From contig CBDUST010000029.1 in NCBI GenBank assembly GCA_965369945.1, positions 1-26,033 on the forward strand: 26,033 nt of DNA, read 5' to 3'. The DNA comes from JADFNO01 sp965369945. GTDB taxonomy: Bacteria > Planctomycetota > Phycisphaerae > Phycisphaerales > SM1A02. This document shows positions 7,016-15,022 of the stretch, one piece after another. The translations under genes were made by a program, and so were the position numbers. Position 1 is the stretch's first letter. Each line of letters begins with the position of its first letter. The notes beneath the pieces are model-generated. The model ran no database searches and had not been told where the DNA came from. It was given only the letters and a program-made list of their open reading frames with translations.

Positions 7016-8428
7016 ATGAATCGTTCACAAGTTCTGTTGTCCATCTCTCTAGCGGTCGTGGTACTCATAGCCCTCACGCTGCCCGTATTCGCGCACGAAG
7101 GTCACGGCAAAGGCGAAGTTGCGCCGTACGACCTCGACACGCCGCGCAAGGTCTCGCCCGAAACTGCCGCGCATATCGGGCTCCTGACCGCCGAAGTCGA
7201 CTTCGGCAGCGTCGAAGAGGTCCTCAGGCTGGTGGGCGTGGTGAAACCACTTCCCAACTCGATTGCGGTAATCGCGCCGAGGATTGCCGGGACCGTCCTG
7301 AAGATCCCGGTGCAGGTCGGCGACACGGTTCAGCGGGGCGACTTGATTGCGGAAATCGACTCGCCTGAGTTGGCTCAATACATCTACGAAGCACGCAAGT
7401 TGGATACGGAGTACTTCGAGCTTATGGGTGAGGTCGCCGGGGGTGTGTCTAAGGTCGAAGCGCTATCGGTTCAGGTCGAAGCCTCGGCGCAGCACGCCTC
7501 GATCGTGAAGGCCGAATATGAACGGTTGCAGACCAACGACGGAGCAATCGCCGTCAATGTTCTCAGCGAGAAGCAGGTCGCAGCCGTTCAGGCGGAAAGC
7601 GAAGCCAAACTGCGCCAGATAGAGCTGTCGTTGGCCCAGCAGCAATTGGAATCGATGAACAAGCAGGCCGAGTCAATGCAGGATTCCAGGGATGCTTTGG
7701 GGGAGGTCATTGCTCTGATTCGCGATGGATCCGTTGAGACACGCGTTGCGGCCGCCGGCGAAATGAACTTGATGCTGGAGGGAGACAGCAACGAACGACC
7801 GAGGCGCATAGGTCTTGTGCGGCTGTACGCTCCGATCAGCGGTATTGTTACTACTCGCAACGTGAATACCGGCGAAGGCGTGGAATCCGGTCAAGCACTC
7901 GTCCAGATTGCGGACTACTCGCGCGTACAAATCGAAGGCGAGTTGCCCGAGTCTCTCGTCGAGCGAGCCATATCAGGGACAAACAACAAGGTTCGCCTTC
8001 GCCGCGTCTCCGATACAAATGGCGATGTGATCGGCGCGGGACGCGTGCGATTCATCAGCCCCGTGATTGACCCGGTCAAGCGAACCACGCATCTGTTTGT
8101 CGAGGCTGAGAACCCGCAAGGGCTGCTGCGAGACGGGATGTATGTGGATATGTCAATCGTGCTTCGTGAGGAAACATCTGCTGTCGTCGTGCCGGTGTCG
8201 GCCGTGGTGATTGATGGCCCAATGCATTTCGTATTCGTTGTGGATGGTGAATTCTACAAGAAGCAGGATATCAACCCTGGTTACCGAGATGATCAAATCG
8301 TCGAAGTACTAGAAGGAGTACTGCCTGGTGATATTGTCGTCACGCGCGGGGCTTACAGCCTCACCCAACTGCGACCCAAGGTCGAGACCTTAGCCGATGC
8401 CGCCGGCGCGACCGATGACGCAGGCTGA
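7016..8428 (+). CDS. Heavy-metal RND efflux periplasmic adaptor (CusB/CzcB type)
   Basis: The protein has 470 residues. The start at 7016 is fixed by GGAGG 6 bases upstream; the longer in-frame ORF upstream lacks export features. A signal peptide (LLSISLAVVVLIALTLPVFA) is followed by HEGHGKGE, a small His motif common at the N-terminus of metal adaptors. Residues about 85-125 form the first half of the barrel-sandwich (VIAPRIAGTVLKIPVQVGDT). Residues about 130-230 are an alpha-helical hairpin (RLQTNDGAIAVNVLSEKQVA onward). The second half of the sandwich (RLYAPISGIVTTRNVNTGEG) and beta-barrel domains follow, ending in VVVTRGAYSL-type sequence. It joins the inner-membrane RND pump to the outer-membrane channel. 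The next gene starts 26 bases later. The exact metal cannot be read off. Confidence 0.93.
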   Translation: MNRSQVLLSISLAVVVLIALTLPVFAHEGHGKGEVAPYDLDTPRKVSPETAAHIGLLTAEVDFGSVEEVLRLVGVVKPLPNSIAVIAPRIAGTVLKIPVQVGDTVQRGDLIAEIDSPELAQYIYEARKLDTEYFELMGEVAGGVSKVEALSVQVEASAQHASIVKAEYERLQTNDGAIAVNVLSEKQVAAVQAESEAKLRQIELSLAQQQLESMNKQAESMQDSRDALGEVIALIRDGSVETRVAAAGEMNLMLEGDSNERPRRIGLVRLYAPISGIVTTRNVNTGEGVESGQALVQIADYSRVQIEGELPESLVERAISGTNNKVRLRRVSDTNGDVIGAGRVRFISPVIDPVKRTTHLFVEAENPQGLLRDGMYVDMSIVLREETSAVVVPVSAVVIDGPMHFVFVVDGEFYKKQDINPGYRDDQIVEVLEGVLPGDIVVTRGAYSLTQLRPKVETLADAAGATDDAG

Positions 8429-8454
8429 TCGCAACGCTCACGAAAGGTCCATCC

Positions 8455-11400
8455 GTGCTCAAGGCCATTGTCAGACTCTCGCTCACCAACCGCGTGCTCG
8501 TCGTGCTGGCTACGCTGGCAATCTGTGTGTACGGGGTGGTGACCGCTCTTCGACTCCCGATTGATGTTCTGCCTGACCTGAACCGACCGACGGTGACCAT
8601 CCTGATCGAGGCGCCGGGGCTTGCGCCCGAAGAGGTCGAGGTCCAGGTCACGTACCCCATCGAGACGGTGATGAACGGCGCTGCGGGCGTCGAGCGAGTG
8701 CGGAGCGTCTCGGGGATCGGGTTGTCCGTCGTTTTCGTCGAGTTCGACTGGGACACGGACATTCGCTTCAACCGCCAAGTCGTCCAGGAGCGGATCAATC
8801 AGGCGGCCGAGCGCCTGCCCGAGGGGGTCACGCCGTTCATGGCCCCCATCAGCTCGATCATGGGAGAGATCATGCTCGTGGGGGTTACGGGCGAGGGCGT
8901 GTCGCCCATGGAATTGCGGACCCTCGCGGACTGGACCATCCGACCGGCCCTGCTCGCCGTGCCGGGCATCGCTCAGGTGACGGTAATGGGCGGCGAGCTG
9001 AAGCAGTTTCAGGTTCGGGCCGACCCGGAGAAGCTGCGCATCTACGACCTGACGCTGCCCGACCTTGAGGCAGCGGTCCAGGAAAGCAACGAGAACTCAG
9101 GCGGCGGTTTCATCGTCGGTGAGAACCGGGAGCTCGTCGTTCGCAACCTCGGACGGGTTCGATCGGTCGCGGACATCGAGAACGCTTTGGTCGTTGCGCG
9201 AACGAGCGAGGGAGCAACCGTCCCGGTGCGAGTCAAGGATGTGGCGCGGGTCATCGAGGCCGGCTCTCCCATCAAACGGGGCGACGGGTCGATGAATGGC
9301 AAGCCCGCGGTCATCATGGCAATCTCCAAACAGCCCCATGCCGATACGCGCAAACTCACTTCGCTGATCGACGAGACGCTGGACAAGCTGCGCCCAGGCC
9401 TCCCTGCAGGAACCATCGTCAACGCAGACCTGTTCCGCCAATCGCACTTCATCGAGAACGCCAATGAGAACGTCGTCGAGGCGCTGCGTGATGGCGCCAT
9501 TCTCGTGGTCATTATTCTCGCCTTGTTCCTTCTGAACTTCCGCACAACGATCATTACGCTGACGGCAATTCCACTGTCGCTGCTGACGACGTTCATCGTG
9601 TTTGAACTGATGGGCGAGTCGATCAACACGATGACCCTGGGCGGGATCGCCGTCGCCATCGGCGAGCTTGTCGATGACGCCATCGTGGGCGTGGAAAACG
9701 TCTTCCGCCGATTGCGCGAGAACCGCATGGCGCCCAATCCGAAGCCGCCCCTGCGCGTTGTTTACGAAGCCACCTCCGAAGTGCGTGGTCCCATCGTGAT
9801 CGGGACGACAATTGTCTTGCTCGTCTTTCTCCCGTTATTTGCCTTACCCGGACTTTCAGGTCGGCTCTTTCAGCCATTAGCGATCGCCTACATTGTGTCA
9901 ATCCTGGCGTCGATGGTCGTTTCGCTCACCGTGACTCCAGTGCTGGCGCTGTACCTTCTTCCTCACATGAAGCGCATGACACACACCAAAGACAGCTTCG
10001 TGTTGCGATGGTGTAAACAACTTGCGCTGAGATGCTATCGCGTGGCGATGCCCCGGCCGTGGACGGTCATTGGTATCTGCGCTGGATTGGTTCTTCTGAG
10101 CGTTATTCGGGTAGCGTTTATGGGAACGCAGTTCCTGCCCAGCTTCAACGAAGGTACGGCGACCGTCACGGTTCTCGCACAACCGGGCATCTCACTCGTT
10201 GAGTCCAATCGGCTTGGCACGCGGGCGGAGGAATTGCTGCTGGGAATTCCCGAGGTGAAGAGCACCGGTCGCCGAACTGGTCGGGCCGAGCAGGATGAAC
10301 ATGCAGAGGGTGTTCACTACAGCGAGATCGACGTGGATTTTTGGACAAAGGACGAAGCCAAGCATCCGGACGAACATGTTACCTATGCTGGCCGGCGAGC
10401 GCCATCAGAGATGCGACCGCGCGAAACCGTGCTCGCCGAGTTCCGTGAAAAGCTCACCGACCTTCCCGGCATCTCCCTGAACATCGGTCAGCCGATCAGC
10501 CACCGCATCGACCATCTCGAATCAGGTGTTCGAGCCCAAATCGTGCTCAAAATCTTTGGGCCCGAATTGCGCGAGCTGCGCCGCCTTGCGGACGAGCTTC
10601 GAGCAGCAATGGACGGTCTGCCCGGCATCGTCGATCTCCAGATCGAAAAGCAAGTCTTGATTCCGCAACTTCGGATCCGTGTCGATCCCAACGAGGCGGC
10701 CCGCTACGGATTCCGTGTCGGCGATCTGATCGAAACCCTGGAAACCGCTATGAATGGCACCATCGTTTCCCAGGTGCTCGATGGCATCAAACAATACGAT
10801 TTGGTCGTCATGCTCGACGATCCCTGGCGAAGTGATCTGAGCGCACTTCGTGATCTGAGGCTGATCTCCCCAACAGGAGCTGTGGTTCTTCTGTCCGACA
10901 CCGCCTCGATCACCGAGATCCCGGGTCCAAACCAGATCGCGCGCGAGAATGTCCAACGAAGGATCGTCGTTTCCTGCAACGTTCAGGGACGCGATCTGGG
11001 CAGCACCGTCAAAGATATCCAGAACTCGCTCGAGATGGACGTTGAAATCCCCCAGGGATACTCGATTCGTCTCGAAGGGCAGTTCGAATCGCAGCAGCAG
11101 GCGACGCAGGTGATCTTCATCCTCGGTAGTCTCTCCCTGCTGCTGATGCTCGGCATCCTTTATAGTTACTTCAAGAACCTCGTGATGGCGCTGCAGGTGA
11201 TGCTGAACATTCCAGCGGCGTTCATCGGCAGTGTCGCGGCGCTATGGATCACTGATCAACCGTTCAGTGTGGCGAGTCTCGTCGGGTTCATCAGTCTCTG
11301 CGGCATTGCCAGCCGAAACGGTGTGCTGATGATCAGCCACTACATCCACCTTATGGCCGAGGAAGGGATGCCCTTTGGCGAGGAGATGGTGATCCGTGGA

Positions 11401-11868
11401 AGTCAGGAGCGCGTCGCGCCCGTTTTGATGACGGCCCTCACTACCGGCCTGGGTCTGATACCGCTTGCTCTGGCGGCGGGAGAGCCGGGTAAAGAATTGT
11501 TATACCCCGTTGCGGTCGTGGTGATCGGCGGCCTGCTCACGAGCACGGTCCTGGACTTCTTCGTCAGGCCGGCTGCGTTCTTGAAGTTCTCGGAGAACGC
11601 CTCACGCCGAACGTTGGAGCGCATGAAAAGCGGGAGCGACAGCCTTGCAGACCGAATGGGCGTTGCCCCAAACGACGCACCAACGACCGCCAGCTCAACC
11701 AGTAAGCCCAAGACAGCTGAAAAAAAGCCAACCACCGACGGGGACAGTTCAACCTCGCCCAAAGCTTCTCCACCAGCCCCAAAACAGTCCGATGCACCCG
11801 ACAGTAAACTGGCGGATAAGCAACCACCCACCAAACCCAAGACTCCTCCACGAAAGGACGCAGAATGA
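8455..11868 (+). CDS. Heavy-metal efflux RND pump (CusA/CzcA family)
   Basis: The protein has 1137 residues, about 90 longer than the usual 1040 or so. It starts at a GTG (8455). It has the RND plan of 12 membrane helices and two large periplasmic loops, beginning LTNRVLVVLATLAICVYGVV and LRLPIDVLPDLNRPTV. The proton-relay helix reads AIGELVDDAIVGVENVFRRL, with Asp407 and Glu414 spaced as Asp405 and Glu412 are in CusA (the CusA numbering is from memory). A metal-family motif TGRAEQDEHAEGVHYSE lies at about residues 605-625. Where CusA has RIDML, this protein has RIDHL (His687), so its ligand set may differ from the Met-rich copper site. The last 80 residues are an unusual Pro/Lys/Thr/Ser-rich cytoplasmic tail. 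It drives export of Cu/Ag or Zn/Co/Cd ions with the adaptor and channel of this operon. Confidence 0.93.
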   Translation: MLKAIVRLSLTNRVLVVLATLAICVYGVVTALRLPIDVLPDLNRPTVTILIEAPGLAPEEVEVQVTYPIETVMNGAAGVERVRSVSGIGLSVVFVEFDWDTDIRFNRQVVQERINQAAERLPEGVTPFMAPISSIMGEIMLVGVTGEGVSPMELRTLADWTIRPALLAVPGIAQVTVMGGELKQFQVRADPEKLRIYDLTLPDLEAAVQESNENSGGGFIVGENRELVVRNLGRVRSVADIENALVVARTSEGATVPVRVKDVARVIEAGSPIKRGDGSMNGKPAVIMAISKQPHADTRKLTSLIDETLDKLRPGLPAGTIVNADLFRQSHFIENANENVVEALRDGAILVVIILALFLLNFRTTIITLTAIPLSLLTTFIVFELMGESINTMTLGGIAVAIGELVDDAIVGVENVFRRLRENRMAPNPKPPLRVVYEATSEVRGPIVIGTTIVLLVFLPLFALPGLSGRLFQPLAIAYIVSILASMVVSLTVTPVLALYLLPHMKRMTHTKDSFVLRWCKQLALRCYRVAMPRPWTVIGICAGLVLLSVIRVAFMGTQFLPSFNEGTATVTVLAQPGISLVESNRLGTRAEELLLGIPEVKSTGRRTGRAEQDEHAEGVHYSEIDVDFWTKDEAKHPDEHVTYAGRRAPSEMRPRETVLAEFREKLTDLPGISLNIGQPISHRIDHLESGVRAQIVLKIFGPELRELRRLADELRAAMDGLPGIVDLQIEKQVLIPQLRIRVDPNEAARYGFRVGDLIETLETAMNGTIVSQVLDGIKQYDLVVMLDDPWRSDLSALRDLRLISPTGAVVLLSDTASITEIPGPNQIARENVQRRIVVSCNVQGRDLGSTVKDIQNSLEMDVEIPQGYSIRLEGQFESQQQATQVIFILGSLSLLLMLGILYSYFKNLVMALQVMLNIPAAFIGSVAALWITDQPFSVASLVGFISLCGIASRNGVLMISHYIHLMAEEGMPFGEEMVIRGSQERVAPVLMTALTTGLGLIPLALAAGEPGKELLYPVAVVVIGGLLTSTVLDFFVRPAAFLKFSENASRRTLERMKSGSDSLADRMGVAPNDAPTTASSTSKPKTAEKKPTTDGDSSTSPKASPPAPKQSDAPDSKLADKQPPTKPKTPPRKDAE

Positions 11869-12545
11869 TGATTTCACGACGATACCTTATGACCGCACAG
11901 GCCATTCTGGGGGTACTCGTCCTGACCCTTGGCTTGCTCATGGTTCAGGGTTGCTCCAAGGCGGAGCATACTGACGACGACACCGACAACGGCGCCGTAA
12001 GCCATGACGATGACGCCGATCATGACGACGCCGGCGAGGCGGACGATCACGATGGCGATGCACACGATGATGACGATGCGAACGGCGATGCCCACGATGA
12101 TGATGACGATGATGCGAGTGGCGACTCTCATCATGATGACGATGATGATGCCGAGGGTGGGCACGGCGAACCGGTTGAGTTCTCCGCCCCGCAAACGTAT
12201 GCCCACGCCGTCGAGGCGATCCACGCGCAGCTTGAGAAGATCGAGAAGCTCATAGCTAACGGAGGGCTCGACCGCGTACACGCAGAAGCTGCCGTCATCC
12301 GCGACATCGCCGACGGGATTGGCCAGCTTGCCTTGAAAGCTGGTTCCGGTGTTCCGCGCGATGCCGTGCGGGAGATCAATCTCACCGCCAAGGATCTTGC
12401 AGCCACATTCGGCCCAATTGACCAAGCCGGCGACTCAGGCAATCTTGCCGGAACCCGGATCATCTACGACCAGATGGTCGCGCTGTTCGAAACGCTCGAG
12501 AAGCACGCGCCTGATCATGATGACGATGACCATGATGATCGTTGA
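11865..12545 (+). CDS. Asp/His-rich lipoprotein between pump and channel genes
   Basis: The protein has 226 residues. Its ATG overlaps the pump stop by 4 bases (ATGA). A lipobox (MVQGC, Cys30) follows a long hydrophobic signal. Residues 31-100 hold about 31 Asp and 9 His (for example DHDGDAHDDDDANGDAHDD), and the C-terminus ends HDDDDHDDR. Between these is a helical domain (ETLEKHAP, YAHAVEAIHAQLEKIEKLIA) of the kind seen in small periplasmic helical-bundle proteins. No enzyme motif is seen. An acidic-His stretch of this density should bind many divalent cations, so a membrane-anchored periplasmic metal sponge or delivery protein is the best guess. The DNA under residues 35-100 is low-complexity GAT/GAC/CAT repeats, prone to slippage. 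Confidence 0.82.
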   Translation: MMISRRYLMTAQAILGVLVLTLGLLMVQGCSKAEHTDDDTDNGAVSHDDDADHDDAGEADDHDGDAHDDDDANGDAHDDDDDDASGDSHHDDDDDAEGGHGEPVEFSAPQTYAHAVEAIHAQLEKIEKLIANGGLDRVHAEAAVIRDIADGIGQLALKAGSGVPRDAVREINLTAKDLAATFGPIDQAGDSGNLAGTRIIYDQMVALFETLEKHAPDHDDDDHDDR

Positions 12546-12605
12546 CGAATTGCGGTGGCGATCGCCCTGGCACATCGCGGGGCGATCCTCTTTCGGGAGC
12601 CGCTG

Positions 12606-14054
12606 ATGAAGATACGACCACACCGAAACGTGCTGATGTGGCCGCTGGGACTTGGCGCGCTCTTCGTAATAGGCTGCGTGTCACTCGATCCGAGCGCGGA
12701 CTTCGATGAGGCGATGAGCCTTGTGGAGCAACGGAGTGGTTGGCGACCGGATTGGAACGCCCCATGGTCAAGTTCAATCGATGCATGGAAGGGTGATGTA
12801 CCGCTAAGCGTCGATCAGGCGGTAACCATCGCCTTGCGGAACAACCGTCCTATCCGCGCGGCCCTTGAGGGCATCGCCTCGGCCCGAGCCGATCTTGTGC
12901 AGTCCGGCCTACTCCCGAACCCCGTGCTCAGCGCGACGTTTGGTTCGGCGATCAACGGCGATGGCGGCGCAACGTCCATTTCAATTAGCCTTATTCAGCA
13001 GTTGACCGACCTATGGCTTCGTCCGGCAAGAAAGGACGCCGCCGCCAGCGCGCTACGGGAGCAGATTCTGAGCGTCAGTGATAAAGCGCTGCGTCTTGTT
13101 GCAGATGTACGCCAAGCACACGCGGGCCTCATCTACGCTCAACGTGCAATAGCGTTGACGCAATCGCATCGCGAGTTGCTGGATCGATCCATCGAAATCA
13201 CTGAGCAGCGCATCGCCGCGGGTGTAGCCTCTCAACTCGATGTGAATCGCCTGCACCAACTACTGCTTTCACTTGAGGCGGAGCTTACACTTCAAGAACT
13301 TGATCTCGGCAAACAGAAGCGTGAGCTTCTGGAAGTGCTCGGTCTGGCCGAGGCGGTTGTGAATTGGCAGGCCCACGACGATAACCAGTCTATACAGGCC
13401 TGGTCATACGAATTGCTGGAGTCGGATCTGATGAAGCTGGCGGCACTTCAGAGACTCGACGTTGCCGCGGCTCGCAAAGTATACGAAGGAAAACGCCACG
13501 AACTTACCGTTGCGAATCTCGGCTCTCTCCCGGAGCTTGAAGGTGGAGCTGCTTTTGAGCGTGATGAAGATCGGCGTGAAGAACTCGGCCCCGAGTTCGC
13601 TATCGAGATTCCGATCTTCGACAACAATAAGGCGAACGTCGCCAAGGCCATGTCACAACTACGGCAAGCTGAGATCGAGGCCGATCAGGTTCTCCAACGA
13701 GCGGTCACGCAAACTCGCACCGCCTGGCTGGATGCGCGCGCCAATCTCCAACTCGTCATCTTTTATCGTGAGCGCGTCATCGCCTTGGCCCAGGAAAACC
13801 TCAGGTTGGCCGAGCAGGCTTTCAACGCTGGACAAGTAGATATGACCGTCGTGCTTGAAACTCAGCGCGAGTTGATCCAGGCTGAATCAGAACTCAATGA
13901 TTTGGAACTCATTGCGACGAGCAGTATGATCGACCTTGAGTATGCCGTGGGCGGGACGCTCAACCCTGCGTCGGAATCGACTGACACCAAGACGTCCGAA
14001 GTCCCTTCGCGTCCCACATCAATCCAAACCTCTGATCAAGGAGCATCGTCATGA
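12606..14054 (+). CDS. Outer-membrane efflux lipoprotein (CusC/TolC family)
   Basis: The protein has 482 residues from the ATG at 12606, chosen because it gives a proper lipoprotein signal (GLGALFVIGC, Cys at about residue 20) and has GGGAG upstream; the ORF extends 17 codons further without export features. The mature part begins VSLDPSADFDEAMSLVEQRS and shows the two outer-membrane efflux repeats: LSVDQAVTIALRNNRPIRAA with GLLPNPVLSATFG in the first, and LGPEFAIEIPIFDNNKANVA with RVIALAQENLRLAEQAFNAG in the second. It forms the trimeric outer-membrane tunnel for the RND pump. A 60-base gap separates it from the Asp-rich lipoprotein, and its stop overlaps the next start (ATGA). Confidence 0.92.
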   Translation: MKIRPHRNVLMWPLGLGALFVIGCVSLDPSADFDEAMSLVEQRSGWRPDWNAPWSSSIDAWKGDVPLSVDQAVTIALRNNRPIRAALEGIASARADLVQSGLLPNPVLSATFGSAINGDGGATSISISLIQQLTDLWLRPARKDAAASALREQILSVSDKALRLVADVRQAHAGLIYAQRAIALTQSHRELLDRSIEITEQRIAAGVASQLDVNRLHQLLLSLEAELTLQELDLGKQKRELLEVLGLAEAVVNWQAHDDNQSIQAWSYELLESDLMKLAALQRLDVAAARKVYEGKRHELTVANLGSLPELEGGAAFERDEDRREELGPEFAIEIPIFDNNKANVAKAMSQLRQAEIEADQVLQRAVTQTRTAWLDARANLQLVIFYRERVIALAQENLRLAEQAFNAGQVDMTVVLETQRELIQAESELNDLELIATSSMIDLEYAVGGTLNPASESTDTKTSEVPSRPTSIQTSDQGASS

Positions 14055-14524
14055 CCCGACGTTTACGTGTGTGTGGATTCGTCGTTCTCACAACCGTCAG
14101 CCTGATGTTGATCGCCCAATCTCGCCCCTCCGAATCATTCCAAGCAGCCGGCTTGTCAATTGCTCGCGCCTATATGAAAGGAATGGAAACGGGCCGGCTC
14201 GATGAGCTGGATGGATTGTTCCTTCCAGATGGGCAAAGCAACATTCTTGAGAACGCCTCGAATGAGGGAAGCTGGGAGCATTATCGCGACCATCATCTGA
14301 AGCCCGAGATGGAGGCCGCCTCCAATTTCAAGGTGAATGTCACCGACGAAACCGAGACTCGATTTGACTCAACGATACTTGTGCGCCAAGTCGGAACGTT
14401 CTCGATGGAAGTCAAAGGAGAGCTGCGCAAGTATCGGATGGCCGTGACCTACTTGATCGTCGATCATGCCGGCAAACCAAAGATCGCGCATATACACTGG
14501 TCATCGCGCCCTGAACGAAAGTAG
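14051..14524 (+). CDS. Small exported NTF2/SnoaL-like protein
   Basis: The protein has 157 residues and its start overlaps the outer-membrane channel stop by 4 bases, so it is the last gene of the efflux operon. A signal peptide (RLRVCGFVVLTTVSLMLIAQ) precedes a domain of about 125 residues with the NTF2/SnoaL pattern: an N-terminal helix (ARAYMKGMETGRLDELDGLF), a mid segment (GSWEHYRDHHLKPEM), and a C-terminal curved sheet ending KIAHIHWSS. The residues EHYRDHH and HIHW could bind metal. Proteins of this fold are often found beside copper-efflux genes, but no reaction is established for this one. The function is unknown; a periplasmic accessory role in metal handling is inferred from the operon. 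Confidence 0.75.
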   Translation: MTRRLRVCGFVVLTTVSLMLIAQSRPSESFQAAGLSIARAYMKGMETGRLDELDGLFLPDGQSNILENASNEGSWEHYRDHHLKPEMEAASNFKVNVTDETETRFDSTILVRQVGTFSMEVKGELRKYRMAVTYLIVDHAGKPKIAHIHWSSRPERK

Positions 14525-14722
14525 CCAAGGTTCAGGTCGAAGCGGGAGGTTATGCGTTCCGTGACCGCGCCTCGTCTAGTCGTAGCGAGACGATTCACGC
14601 GATAACGCCGAGCGCGGTGACTAAGTTTGGACCGATCGTGCTGGGTCATTGAGAAGTATCCGTTCGAGGATTCAGCGGTTCGGTATCGCTGATCAAGGCC
14701 TCGAGTGCCACAGCGCAAGCAA
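14525..14722. other. Intergenic stretch without recognised gene
   Basis: Between the end of the efflux operon and the terminator hairpin there are about 200 bases with no ORF, RNA gene or promoter that I can support. A weak inverted repeat (CGTCT...AGACG near 14573-14594) is present. The wider gene-free stretch to 15376 also holds the terminator, the tmRNA fragment and the planctomycete repeat listed separately. Confidence 0.5.
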
Positions 14723-14739
14723 CCCCGCTAGTAGCGGGG
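14723..14739. terminator. Hairpin terminator, probably bidirectional
   Basis: CCCCGC (14723-14728), loop TAGTA, GCGGGG (14734-14739) forms a perfect 6-base-pair GC stem. It is followed by CTTTGC on the plus strand and TTGCTT on the minus strand. It lies 200 bases after the efflux operon and 40 bases beyond the 3' end of the tmRNA fragment, so it could end either transcript. The T-runs are short, so strength is uncertain. Confidence 0.55.
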
Positions 14740-14780
14740 CTTTGCGACGCTCGACAAGTTGGAGCGAACAGCTCGATAAG

Positions 14781-14978
14781 TGGAACCGGGGGGAATCGAA
14801 CCTCCGTGCCGGAACAGTCAGCAATCCGCGTCTACACGTGTAGTCGTTATTTCATCTTGGTCAATCAGGCGACTAACGACAGCGCCCGAAGAAACCATGG
14901 CATACAAGTGTCCCGCTCCGCCGAAGTATGCTAGCCTATTGGAGCCAGTCCGATGATCGTCGATCACCAGCTAGGCTC
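14781..14978 (-). ncRNA. ssrA: tmRNA, 3' part only (5' half with tag not found)
   Basis: The minus strand ends with a T-arm and acceptor strand of tmRNA type: GGAGGTTCGATTCCCCC followed by CGGTTCC and A at 14781. The CCA end is not encoded. Upstream comes GACTACACGTGTAGACGC, typical of tmRNA just after the last pseudoknot. A 7-base stem (14843-14849 with 14874-14880) in the place of PK4, a PK3-like stretch, and a PK2-like stem (AGCCTA/TAGGCT) reach to about 14977. Beyond that I find neither the 5' acceptor strand that should pair (GGAACCG or a wobble variant) nor an Ala-rich tag frame ending in stop; instead the planctomycete repeat begins at once. The gene therefore looks truncated on its 5' side. 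One A-C mismatch in the T-stem fits a decaying copy. A tRNA is excluded because no anticodon arm fits. Confidence 0.65.
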
Positions 14979-15022
14979 TGCCTGAAAAGTCGGTGGGACG
15001 GGTGTCTCACCCGTCTGAGAGA
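14979..15022. repeat. Planctomycete-type palindromic intergenic repeat (TGETPVPP class)
   Basis: GACGGGTG (14997-15004), loop TCT, CACCCGTC (15008-15015) is a perfect 8-base-pair palindrome. It is flanked by CTGAAAAGTCGGTGG. Read on the minus strand it encodes SQTGETPVPPTFQAEP, a string I know as a frequent false translation of dispersed repeats in planctomycete genomes. It directly adjoins the tmRNA fragment. Only one copy is visible in the window, so its repeat status rests on memory. Confidence 0.5.

Noticed and set aside
9042..9737. Long minus-strand ORF opposite the RND pump gene
   Set aside because: It is Ser/Arg/Thr-rich with no domain, and is the shadow of a clear coding frame on the plus strand.
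11990..12165. GAT/GAC/CAT-rich tract as a non-coding microsatellite
   Set aside because: It lies fully inside a lipoprotein frame with a signal peptide, overlap with the pump stop and a normal domain after it.
14781..14870. A tRNA gene on the minus strand
   Set aside because: The T-arm and acceptor strand are present, but no anticodon arm, D-arm or matching 5' acceptor strand occurs within 100 bases; the upstream stems match tmRNA.
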